Below, piece after piece: positions 1 to 6,893 of a stretch of 64,000 nucleotides of DNA; position 1 is the stretch's first letter; every line of letters begins with the position of its first letter. The DNA is taken from positions 1 to 64,000 of the forward strand of contig MUCR01000012.1 of NCBI GenBank assembly GCA_002816455.1, in the 5' to 3' direction. The position numbers were made by a program, and so were the translations under genes. The notes beneath the pieces were generated by a model. The model was not told where the DNA came from. It worked only from the letters and a program-made list of their open reading frames with translations, and made no database searches. The DNA comes from SAR202 cluster bacterium Io17-Chloro-G4. Lineage in GTDB: Bacteria; Chloroflexota; Dehalococcoidia; Lucifugimonadales; UBA3495.

Positions 1-29
1 CTCTGTGTCTCAGTGACTCTGTGGCTATT
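1..29. repeat. Right half of the CACAGAG/CTCTGTG intergenic palindrome, cut by the window edge
   Basis: The first bases read as the right arm (CTCTGTG...GACTCTGTGGCTA) of a palindromic element with complete copies at about 4936, 12723, 13404, 14284 and 60799. The left arm lies outside the window. Confidence 0.6.
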
Positions 30-217
30 TACACACAATAAACCTTTGGACACTCTGTTCCCTACCATCAGTTGACACTCGAATCGCCATAGGGCAGAAT
101 GCCGGTAGATATTCGTTTAGCGGATAAAAAACCGCTGTCAGTATAGTGGGTTAACTCTAATACCTCCCATTTTGCGGTCGATTTATGGTCGATTGAATCA
201 TCAAAGGAGTCAGGTAG

Positions 218-1501
218 ATGTTAAAAGTAGGCCACGTTGTTACCAGACCCGGAAGAAAATTAGGCGACGCGCCTGTGGAAATCCCGGTGCCGGAAGAGTT
301 GGAGACGGTTCCCGGAATACCTATCACCAGCAGGGAAGTTGATTTCTACAGCCGGGAGTACCCGCTGCAACGCCAGCAGGTGGAGCATGCGGCAGACACC
401 GAGTGGGCGCCCAGCGTCGGCACGACGGCCATGCGGAAATATCAAAAAGAGCACGACGGCGCCATGGAACCTTTCTATACATTAATGAACGCATCAGGGG
501 ACTTGGAAGCCACCGGAACCCCCACCGGCGAGGACGTGACGGAACAGATCAAAGCCAAGGCCCGGGAGTTGGGTTACCTGGAAGTGGGCATGACCGCCCA
601 TGACCCTCGGTATATCTACCAGGACCGCAAGTCCCACGTTAAGTTTACCCACGCTATATGTCTGGCTTTGGAGCAGGACTTCGTTGAGACCCAGTCTGCT
701 CCCAGCATGGCGGCTGAGCATGGGCACTACGGCACTTATGAAATTCAGGCTCCTTTGGGCTTGAAGATGGTGGATTTCATCCGGTCACTGGGATACCAGG
801 CACAAGTTCACGGGCCCAGTAACCACAGCGCCGCCACGATCCCGATGTTCGTTGCGGCCGGCTTAGGACAACTCGGTGCTAACGGCCAGTTGCTTACGCC
901 CCACGCCGGCGCTCGTTGCCGTCTGCAGATCATCACAACCGATGCCCCGGTGACTTATGATGAGCCGGTGGACTACGGTTTCCACGCATTCTGCCAAGTT
1001 TGCCAAGTCTGTGTAAATCGGTGCCCCGGCCGGGCACTGATGCGGGAGAAGGTTTGGTGGCGCGGTGTAGAAAAGAACAAACTGATCTACAAGCGCTGTC
1101 GCCCGGTCATGGCCCGTTATGAAGGCTGCGCCATCTGCATGAAAGTCTGCCCAATTAACAAGTACAGCGCTAAGGTCGTCATGGAGCACTACGTACAGAC
1201 CGGCCAGGTGTTAGGTAAGGGGACTCACGACCTGGAGGGTTACACGCTTCATCCAGAGTTGTCTGAGAAGTACGTCTACGGGTATTTTGGGCCCGGAGAG
1301 TTGCCCACATTCGATACCGGCTTCTTCGACATTCCCCGAGGAACCAGGGAAGAAGCGACCATGGACGAGTACATAAAGGTGATCGAGCAAGAGGATCGCA
1401 CGCAGGAAAAGCCTGAGGGCGATGAAGCGCTGTTCGCCTTCCGTGACCGGCTTCGGGAAGTTAGAAATGGTGAAGGGGTCAGCGACAGCACCATGTTCTA
1501 A
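218..1501 (+). CDS. Reductive-dehalogenase-like double [4Fe-4S] protein, cytoplasmic
   Basis: A 427-residue protein whose C-terminal third (about residues 258-312) carries two ferredoxin-type cluster motifs, C-x2-C-x2-C-x3-CP ('CQVCQVCVNRCP') and C-x10-C-x2-C-x3-CP. This is the arrangement of respiratory reductive dehalogenases (RdhA) and of the related epoxyqueuosine reductases. The N-terminus has no twin-arginine signal, and no RdhB membrane anchor gene is adjacent, so a membrane respiratory role is not supported. A cytosolic corrinoid/Fe-S reductase is more likely; the substrate is unknown. ATG 218 has a good Shine-Dalgarno (AAAGGAGT) about 9 bases upstream. The gene stands alone and ends in a strong hairpin terminator. 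Family assignment is fairly sure, dehalogenase activity is not. Confidence 0.75.
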   Translation: MLKVGHVVTRPGRKLGDAPVEIPVPEELETVPGIPITSREVDFYSREYPLQRQQVEHAADTEWAPSVGTTAMRKYQKEHDGAMEPFYTLMNASGDLEATGTPTGEDVTEQIKAKARELGYLEVGMTAHDPRYIYQDRKSHVKFTHAICLALEQDFVETQSAPSMAAEHGHYGTYEIQAPLGLKMVDFIRSLGYQAQVHGPSNHSAATIPMFVAAGLGQLGANGQLLTPHAGARCRLQIITTDAPVTYDEPVDYGFHAFCQVCQVCVNRCPGRALMREKVWWRGVEKNKLIYKRCRPVMARYEGCAICMKVCPINKYSAKVVMEHYVQTGQVLGKGTHDLEGYTLHPELSEKYVYGYFGPGELPTFDTGFFDIPRGTREEATMDEYIKVIEQEDRTQEKPEGDEALFAFRDRLREVRNGEGVSDSTMF

Positions 1502-1526
1502 CCCCGATGGGATATGTTTCGTAGCT

Positions 1527-1560
1527 GAGGGGAGCGACGAAACTGTCGCTCCCCTTTCTT
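1527..1560 (+). terminator. Rho-independent terminator of the dehalogenase-like gene
   Basis: An 11-bp stem (AGGGGAGCGAC / GTCGCTCCCCT) with a 6-base loop is followed by TTCTT, 26 bases after the stop codon. Confidence 0.8.
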
Positions 1561-1604
1561 GTTCGCTGCCGGTCATGGCCTTGGGCAACTAGACAGATCG
1601 AAGG

Positions 1605-1636
1605 AAGACCCCGGAATGATGCTGGGGTCTTTTTTC
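1605..1636 (+). terminator. Second terminator-like hairpin
   Basis: The stem AGACCCC / GGGGTCT is followed by TTTTTC. It lies between the preceding gene and the convergent small membrane protein gene and may act as a backup terminator. Confidence 0.6.
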
Positions 1637-1652
1637 TTATGTAGGTGGTTCG

Positions 1653-1853
1653 CTAGTTGCGGTGCCGGTAAGAGATGTAGTCGTCTAAGAGCAGGATCAC
1701 GGCTACCACTCCCAGCAAGGTGCCGCCGGTAAACCAGCCTACAGTGCCAAGTTTCCAAATTGCGTCGCTAAAGCCCACAATTAAGCCAATTACCCCCAAA
1801 GCAATGCAGGCTAGAGCGCATCCACGGGCTAACCGCGTTCGCCACATATCCAT
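1653..1853 (-). CDS. Small two-helix membrane protein, function unknown
   Basis: A 66-residue protein with two predicted membrane helices (about residues 8-28 and 35-55) and a short charged C-terminus (DDYISYRHRN). The ORF track starts 18 codons earlier, but the ATG at 1853 has an AAGGGGGA-like ribosome site 9 bases upstream, and the extra segment is only a basic stretch. No family recognised. It is convergent with the dehalogenase-like gene, and the gap holds two hairpin terminators. The hydrophobic pattern and a clean start make it a credible small gene. Confidence 0.55.
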   Translation of the reverse strand: MDMWRTRLARGCALACIALGVIGLIVGFSDAIWKLGTVGWFTGGTLLGVVAVILLLDDYISYRHRN

Positions 1854-2380
1854 TTTCGCAATCCCCCTTAAGTAAGTCCTAATCCGGGCTTTCCGCCCAG
1901 GATTCACCAGCGAATGCCTGAATCGCCCGACCGTAAAGCTGAATGGAACTGGGCAAAGGCTCTGGTGAAATAAACGGGAGTTTAATGACCGCCCCTATTT
2001 AGTGTCAATAAGCAGCTAAAACGGTGTAGCGATGTTTTAGGCCTAGATTTCTTCCGCAAGCGTTGCTTTAGACCACTAAACCTGAACTTTTTCTCCAGGA
2101 CCGAGGCGGCGGCGAAACTCCGCCGTTTGTCCTGGAAGTTTACTGATACACCAAATATCATTTATGAATAAGCATGATTCTCTCCAATTTTATCTCAGCT
2201 AATTATCTAATCCGCACTGATCGCCGAATTTGAGGGGGCGCACCGATGTTTGCCACGCCCAAACGCTGATCCAGTTGGAAAAGCGAGACTTGGCAATCCC
2301 GGAAATGCGGATTAAACTGGCGGATGCTGCAGGCATGTCTACATCAACCTCATTGCTGGACACCGTTTCAAGGAATTGAG
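1854..2380. other. Long intergenic region with one hairpin and a possible gene remnant
   Basis: No complete gene is visible. An imperfect hairpin sits at about 2095-2135 (CCAGGAC / GTCCTGG arms with an inner GGCGG/CCGCC). From about 2225 to 2378 one frame is open and reads like protein ('LIQLEKRDLAIPEMRIKLAD'), ending in a TGA two bases before the SDR start. It has no convincing start, so it may be the tail of a deleted gene. Confidence 0.4.
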
Positions 2381-3169
2381 ATGTCCCTTTCAGGCAAAGT
2401 AGCCATCGTCACTGGTTCCAGCCGGGGTATCGGCAAGGCCACAGCCTTGGGCTTGGCCAGGGAAGGCATCAAAGTGGTGGTCGCCGCCCGGTCGGAGGCG
2501 GAGCGGCCCGGCGTCCCGGGGACGATCCACGAGACCGTTAGCGAGATACAATCCGGGGGCGGCACGGCCCTGGCGGTCCGTTGCAACCTTCGGGAGGAAG
2601 AGGACATACTCGCCATGGTCCAAAGGACGTTGGAAGCCTATGGCCGGGTCGACATACTCGTAAATAATGCTGGAATAGGCAGCTACCGGCCGTTCTTGGA
2701 GACCACAGTTAAACAGTGGGACTTGGTCATGGACATAGACCTGCGGGCCCCATTTATTTGCTGCAAGGCGGTGGCTCCGGTGATGGTTGACCAAGGCAGC
2801 GGCAGCATCATTAACGTCTCTTCCCACGGCGCAACCAATATCTACTCGTCCACCTTGGGGGAAGACCGGGACGCTGGCATCGCATTGGTGGGCCAGGAAT
2901 ACGGGACCGCCAAAGCGGGCCTGGAGCGCTTTTCTTGGGGTTTGGCCGCCGAGCTTGGCCCCCACAACATCGCCGTCAACGTGTTGAAGCCGCTCAGGCC
3001 GGTGATAACCGAGGGTTTTCGGGCCCAGCGGCCCGACGGGGATTTTTCCACATGGGCCACCCCGGAAGCCATGGTCAAAGCAGCCATTCACCTGGCCAGG
3101 CAGGACGCCCACGGCCTAACCGGCGCGACTGTTACCGCCGAGGAACTGGTGCAACGGTTGGGGCTGTAA
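2381..3169 (+). CDS. Short-chain dehydrogenase/reductase (SDR), FabG-like
   Basis: A 262-residue classical SDR, an NAD(P)-dependent oxidoreductase. Visible signatures are the nucleotide-binding TGSSRGIG near residue 12, the structural VNNAG near residue 95, a serine in NVSSHG, and the catalytic Y-x3-K in 'YGTAK'. The ORF track begins at 2324, but the ATG at 2381 starts the conserved 'MSLSGKVAIVTG' and follows AAGGAATTGAG, a usable ribosome site. The substrate cannot be read from sequence; the acyl-CoA dehydrogenase beyond HicBA hints at acyl or keto-acid metabolism. Its last ~70 bases recur, diverged, at 3692-3769. Confidence 0.88.
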   Translation: MSLSGKVAIVTGSSRGIGKATALGLAREGIKVVVAARSEAERPGVPGTIHETVSEIQSGGGTALAVRCNLREEEDILAMVQRTLEAYGRVDILVNNAGIGSYRPFLETTVKQWDLVMDIDLRAPFICCKAVAPVMVDQGSGSIINVSSHGATNIYSSTLGEDRDAGIALVGQEYGTAKAGLERFSWGLAAELGPHNIAVNVLKPLRPVITEGFRAQRPDGDFSTWATPEAMVKAAIHLARQDAHGLTGATVTAEELVQRLGL

Positions 3170-3287
3170 ATCTGCTGAATTGCCAACGTTGACAGCTAAT
3201 TACCTCTACAATACGCTGGAGGCGCACGCAACGCGGGGAAGTTGCTCATTTACGTATTGTGGTTGTTGAGATTCCAGGAGAGGACAC

Positions 3288-3500
3288 ATGAGTTCGACTT
3301 ACACCGCTTTGATCCAGCATGACGGCGATTGGTGGATTGGTTGGGTTAAAGAAATCTCCGGGGTAAACTCCCAAGCACATTCCAGAGAAGAGCTTATGGA
3401 GAACCTTCAGTCGGCGTTGGGAGAGGCACTGGAATTGAACTGCAAAGATGCGGAAGCTGCGGCAATGGAAGGATATGAAGAAGTGAGTTTGACTGTGTGA
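3288..3500 (+). CDS. hicB: HicB-family antitoxin
   Basis: A 70-residue protein with the HicB partial RNase-H-like fold pattern: an N-terminal strand pair 'YTALIQHDGDWWIGWVKEISGVNSQAHSREE' type followed by a helix (LMENLQSALGEALEL). It is expected to bind and neutralise HicA and to repress its own promoter. The ATG has GGAGAGGACAC just upstream. Its TGA overlaps the GTG start of the next gene by four bases (GTGA), which implies translational coupling. The order antitoxin-first is one of the two arrangements known for the family. No separate C-terminal DNA-binding domain is visible, consistent with a short HicB. Confidence 0.8.
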   Translation: MSSTYTALIQHDGDWWIGWVKEISGVNSQAHSREELMENLQSALGEALELNCKDAEAAAMEGYEEVSLTV

Positions 3501-3685
3501 GACGCCGGAGGCTACTAGCCTATCTAAGGAGTCATAATTGTACGCTCATCCGAGAAGGCTCCAGGCATTCATGGTGGGGTAATGCCGAGAATGACCGCAG
3601 GTCCGCAGTGCCTAGGCACACTGAAACTCACGACTTATTGGCCCGCAAGATTTGCCGCGACTTCGGGATACCTCCGCCGCCATAA
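3497..3685 (+). CDS. hicA: HicA-family mRNA interferase toxin
   Basis: A 62-residue basic protein matching HicA, a dsRBD-like ribonuclease that cleaves mRNA. The 'EGSRHSWW' segment corresponds to the conserved G-S-H region with the catalytic histidine, and the C-terminal part (ETHDLLARKICRDFGI) corresponds to the family's last helix. GTG 3497 overlaps the hicB stop by four bases and is the only start that keeps the full domain. The pair lies between the SDR gene and a partial duplicate of the SDR 3' end, so it looks like a cassette inserted into a pre-existing SDR/acyl-CoA dehydrogenase arrangement. Confidence 0.78.
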   Translation: MRRRRLLAYLRSHNCTLIREGSRHSWWGNAENDRRSAVPRHTETHDLLARKICRDFGIPPPP

Positions 3686-3691
3686 TATTCA

Positions 3692-3769
3692 CATTCGCCT
3701 CAAGAGGCCCACGGTCTAACCGGCGCCACAGTTACCGCCGTGGAACGGGTGTAACGGTTGAGGCTGTAA
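3692..3769 (+). pseudogene. Diverged duplicate of the SDR gene 3' end
   Basis: Positions 3701-3769 align with 3101-3169 (the SDR end and stop codon) with 60 of 69 bases identical by hand. The similarity reaches back to about 3692 if a short deletion is allowed. The copy carries an in-frame stop inside it (GTG TAA CGG) and ends 16 bases before the acyl-CoA dehydrogenase start. It has no independent start and is a remnant. Together with the intact gene it brackets hicBA. Confidence 0.85.
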
Positions 3770-3785
3770 CAATAAGGAGCCAAAC

Positions 3786-4922
3786 ATGGACTTTAGCCTA
3801 ACCCCTGAGGAGCAAGAACTGCAGAAGCGCGTACGGCGCTTGGCTGAAGAGGAGATTGCGCCCATTGCGGAGGAGGCCGACGAGTCCAGTCGGGTTCACG
3901 CCGGGCTGATGTCCATCTTGGCCGAGAGCAATCTGCTGCGCTACTGCGTGCCCGAAGAACACGGCGGGTACGGGATAGACGTGACCAAGCTTTGCATCAT
4001 CAGGGAGGAGCTGGCCCGAGTTTCAGCCCAAGCGGATACCAACTTCATTATGCAAGGACTGGGTAGCTACCCAATAACACTGGGCGGCACAAAAGAGCAG
4101 AAAGCAAAGTACCTGCCTCCCATCGCCGACGGTAAAGCCATCGCCGCTTTCGCCTTGACCGAGCCCACTAGCGGCTCCGACGTCATCAGCATGAAGACCA
4201 CCGCAACGTTAGAAGGCGATGAGTGGGTGCTGAACGGCAATAAGAAGTTCATCAGCCAGACCGGCGACGCCAGCACTTACGTGGTCTTCGCCAAGACCGA
4301 TCCTGAGGCGGGCAGCAGGGGACTTTCGGCCTTTATCGTGGAGCAAGGAACGCCTGGATTTGACGATAGCAAGCGCATGGATCTTATGGCGGCTCACCCC
4401 ATTGGCGAGCCAATCTTTGAGAACTGCCGCATCCCCTATACTAACCTGATAGGCGAGCGGGGCCAAGGACTGCGCCTGGCTTTGGGCACTTTGGATACCT
4501 TCCGTACCACAGTGGCAGCGGCGGCGGTGGGCATGGGTCAGGCTGGCTATGAAGCGGCGTTGGAATACGCTAAGAACAGAGAGCTATTCGGCCAGCATCT
4601 GAGCGACTTCCAGGCGACCCAGTTCAAGCTGGCCGACATGGCCGTGTCCCTAGAAGCCGCCAGGCTGTTGGCCTATAGGTCGGCTTGGTTGAAAGACTCG
4701 GGGCAGGAAACGGTGATCAAAGAGGCGTCCTTTGCTAAGCTGTTCGCCACTGAGGCGGCGTCCCGCATCATAAACGAGTCGGTGCAGATACACGGGGGAG
4801 CAGGACTGGAAAAAGGCGCCAGGATAGAGCGGCTCTACCGTGAAGTGCGCGCCCTGACCATCTATGAAGGCACCTCGGAAATACAACGACAGACTATAGC
4901 CCGGCAGTTGCTGCGGGAGTAA
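3786..4922 (+). CDS. Acyl-CoA dehydrogenase
   Basis: A 378-residue FAD-dependent acyl-CoA dehydrogenase catalysing alpha,beta-dehydrogenation of an acyl-CoA. Both family signatures are clear: 'ALTEPTSGSDV' near residue 125 (flavin/substrate region) and the C-terminal 'QIHGGAGLEKGARIERLYRE' region followed by 'IYEGTSEIQ', whose Glu is the catalytic base position in medium- and short-chain members. Length is typical and the gene is intact. The ATG follows AAGGAGCCAAAC. Chain-length preference cannot be judged. It may originally have been co-transcribed with the SDR gene before hicBA arrived. Confidence 0.92.
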   Translation: MDFSLTPEEQELQKRVRRLAEEEIAPIAEEADESSRVHAGLMSILAESNLLRYCVPEEHGGYGIDVTKLCIIREELARVSAQADTNFIMQGLGSYPITLGGTKEQKAKYLPPIADGKAIAAFALTEPTSGSDVISMKTTATLEGDEWVLNGNKKFISQTGDASTYVVFAKTDPEAGSRGLSAFIVEQGTPGFDDSKRMDLMAAHPIGEPIFENCRIPYTNLIGERGQGLRLALGTLDTFRTTVAAAAVGMGQAGYEAALEYAKNRELFGQHLSDFQATQFKLADMAVSLEAARLLAYRSAWLKDSGQETVIKEASFAKLFATEAASRIINESVQIHGGAGLEKGARIERLYREVRALTIYEGTSEIQRQTIARQLLRE

Positions 4923-4935
4923 AGACCCGGTTAAT

Positions 4936-4998
4936 TAGCCACAGAGGCACAGAGATTACTTCGTCAGAATCTCTGCGCGCTCTGTGCCTCTGTGGCTA
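4936..4998. repeat. Intergenic palindromic repeat (CACAGAG family)
   Basis: Arms TAGCCACAGAGGCACAGAG and CTCTGTGCCTCTGTGGCTA are complementary around a short spacer. It sits between the 3' ends of convergent genes (acyl-CoA dehydrogenase + and DUF1330 -) and may double as a bidirectional terminator. Confidence 0.85.
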
Positions 4999-5031
4999 CT
5001 ATGGTCGCGGCAGTCACGATGTGATGGCCGC

Positions 5032-5322
5032 CTACGCCCCGTCGACGAAGATGAGGCCGCTGTCGCTAGTGCTAATTCTTTGCCCCACCACCGCTTGGTA
5101 CTCCGGCGAGTTATACCACTCTTTGGCTTTGGCCAGGCTCTCAAATTCAAGCACAACCATCCCAGACGGAGACCAGGTGCCGTCGGCTACTTCAATTTTG
5201 GTGCCGCCGGCCACGCGCTTTCCACCGTACTGGGCTACCGTCGGCCCGGCCGCTGCCCCATAAGCCGTGAAACCATCTGCATCGTTCACCTTTTGAATTG
5301 CGCCAATTACCCATGCTGCCAT
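5032..5322 (-). CDS. DUF1330 family protein (copy 1)
   Basis: A 96-residue protein of the DUF1330 family, which has a ferredoxin-like dimeric alpha/beta-barrel fold related to EthD/ABM proteins. The core matches: 'AAGPTVAQYGGKRVAGG', then 'MVVLEFESLAKAKEWYNSPEYQAVVGQR'. No catalytic role is established for the family. It is a paralogue of the next gene upstream, sharing the WYNSPEYQAVV block. A ribosome site (AAGGAGAC) lies just upstream of the ATG. The two copies and the sulfurtransferase run in the same direction and may form one transcription unit. Confidence 0.85.
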   Translation of the reverse strand: MAAWVIGAIQKVNDADGFTAYGAAAGPTVAQYGGKRVAGGTKIEVADGTWSPSGMVVLEFESLAKAKEWYNSPEYQAVVGQRISTSDSGLIFVDGA

Positions 5323-5444
5323 TTTGAGTCTCCTTGTTCGATTTCAGGTGATTATTCAATTCGGCCGGCTCGCTCGACCGTAGAGGGCGCATTTTCATCG
5401 GCAATAGATGCGATGATCTAAAACCGGCTGTGTTGAAGTAGGGG

Positions 5445-5735
5445 CTATTCTGCGACGAACAGAGTGACGGCGCTGTCGGTGGAGTTTATCCGCTGATTGA
5501 CCACCGCTTGATACTCAGGCGAGTTGTACCATTTTTTGGCTGGATCAGCGCTTTCAAACTCGAAGAGAATGAGGCCCAATGGAGCCCAGCCACCGTCCAA
5601 CGGCGTCACTTCTCCACTGAAAAATACCCGCTTTCCACCGTATTGTCCGATGGTGGGTTCCACCACATGCTGGTAGGCTTCGAATGCCGGTCCATCTTTT
5701 ACTCCGTTTACTACTCCCATCACATATCCTGGCAT
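5445..5735 (-). CDS. DUF1330 family protein (copy 2)
   Basis: A 96-residue paralogue of the preceding DUF1330 protein, with the same layout: 'VEPTIGQYGGKRVFF', then 'LILFEFESADPAKKWYNSPEYQAVVNQR'. The N- and C-terminal parts differ more than the core, so the duplication is not recent. The ATG is preceded by AAAGGAGAGAAAC. It is separated from copy 1 by about 120 bases and from the sulfurtransferase gene by about 60 bases, all on the minus strand. Function is unknown; a small-molecule-binding dimer is the family expectation. Confidence 0.85.
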   Translation of the reverse strand: MPGYVMGVVNGVKDGPAFEAYQHVVEPTIGQYGGKRVFFSGEVTPLDGGWAPLGLILFEFESADPAKKWYNSPEYQAVVNQRINSTDSAVTLFVAE

Positions 5736-5795
5736 GTTTCTCTCCTTTCCATATCAATCCGGTTTGGTTAAGTTTAAACTTGGGTTAGATGGCGG

Positions 5796-6626
5796 TTACA
5801 CCTCTAAAGGTGTGTCCTCGCGGTTGGCCCATTCGCCCATGGATCCGTCGTAGTTCTTGGTATTAGTGTAGCCCACCAGTTGCATGACGAACACACTGTT
5901 CGCCGCGCGAATGCCGCCTTGTCAATATGTGTAGACGTTCTTGTCGGGAGTTATCCCGTGTCCGTTCAAGATACTACGAATCTCGCTGGCGGACTTGAAC
6001 TGGTGAGTCTCCCGGTCCAACAAGTTAAACCATTCCAGGTGTACCGCGCCGGGGACGTGGCCCACCCGCTTGTTGCCACGGGCGGCGCTGCCGTCCCATT
6101 CGCCGTCGCTTCGCACGTCCCAAACAACCGAGTTATCCAGCGCACAGGCGGCCTTCAAATCATCGCCAGATACGAACAGCGAATCGTCCCTGTTGGCGGT
6201 GAACTTCACCCCCGAAGGCACTTGGGGACGATCGAAGCTGACAGCTCTGCCCTCCGTTTGCCAACGCCGCCAACCCCCATTGAGCACCTTCGCGTTGGGA
6301 TGTCCATAGGTGTTCAAGGCCCACCATAAGCGGGCGGCAGTCAGGCTTTGCGAATTGTCGTAGGCGACCACCAAGGAGTCGTCGCCGATGCCTAGGCCCT
6401 GACACATGGCGGTGAATTGCTCAGCGTTCATGAGATGCACGCGGCCCGTGTCCGGGTCCTTCTCGAAATTGTCCGGCACCAATGCGGCGCCGGGAATGTG
6501 GCCCCGGTTGTAACCGGCCTCCACGTCGCAGTCGATAATCACCACATTGGCGTCATCTTTATGGGCCTCAACCCAAGCGGCGTCCACCAAATACTCTGGG
6601 TGAGTGTAGTCTCCTGAAGTTGTCAT
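5796..6626 (-). CDS. Two-domain thiosulfate/3-mercaptopyruvate sulfurtransferase, probable selenoprotein (UGA at the catalytic residue)
   Basis: Two tandem rhodanese domains, as in SseA/TST. Domain 1 is an inactive type, with Asp (VVAYDNSQS) where the catalytic Cys would sit. Domain 2 leads into 'KNVYTY', then TGA at 5924-5922, then in the same frame 'QGGIRAANSVFVMQLVGYTN' and '...YDGSMGEW', ending at TAA 5796-5798. In ordinary homologues the segment reads Y-C-Q-G-G-I-R-A, so TGA stands exactly for the active-site cysteine. A SECIS-like hairpin begins 18 bases after the TGA, and selB lies at 29.4 kb. Read through, the protein has 276 residues with Sec about 235. The ORF track stops at the TGA and loses the active site. 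ATG 6626 is chosen for its GGGAGG site; 6629 is also possible. Confidence 0.85.
5886..5904 (-). promoter_or_regulatory. SECIS-like hairpin for UGA recoding
   Basis: On the coding strand the sequence GGCGAAC-AGTGT-GTTCGTC folds into a 7-bp stem (one G-U pair) with a 5-base loop containing GU. It starts 18 nt after the UGA, with the loop GU at about +26/+27. After one mismatch three more pairs extend the stem. Bacterial SECIS elements sit just downstream of the UGA and have a short apical stem with a G-U in the loop. Confidence 0.7.
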
Positions 6627-6800
6627 CATGCCTCCCAAACCGTCGTGCCTGAAAATGCCTTTCCAAAAGCCAGACGAATTGTAGGCCCCGCCGGTGGTAT
6701 GGTCAATCGTAGCTGGGGGACCAAGTTGCCCATGCCTAGAAGTGGGGTTAGAATGAGGCGAAATTGGGGAGCTTTCAGCTATCAGCTGTCAGGGGGACGA

Positions 6801-6836
6801 AATCCCCCCAACCCCCCTTACGAAAGGGGGGCTTTT
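6801..6836. repeat. CCCCC/GGGGG palindromic repeat, intergenic copy
   Basis: AATCCCCCC-AACCCCCCTTACGAAAGGGGGGCTTTT: an inner hairpin with six C-G pairs followed by a T run. Related elements are embedded in the acyl-CoA synthetase (7578-7623) and siroheme reductase (22036-22083) genes. It lies upstream of the synthetase gene and could also end transcription coming from the left. Confidence 0.7.
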
Positions 6837-6893
6837 CGATGCCTTTCCATGTTCCTGGTAACGCTGATAGCTCCGAACTTGTGAGGAATCGCC

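Noticed and set aside
2390-3112. Minus-strand ORF of 240 aa opposite the SDR gene
   Set aside because: Antisense shadow of a clear SDR; no family features.
4984-5421. Plus-strand ORF of 145 aa across the first DUF1330 gene
   Set aside because: Antisense shadow that also runs through the palindromic repeat; the minus-strand DUF1330 reading is family-supported.
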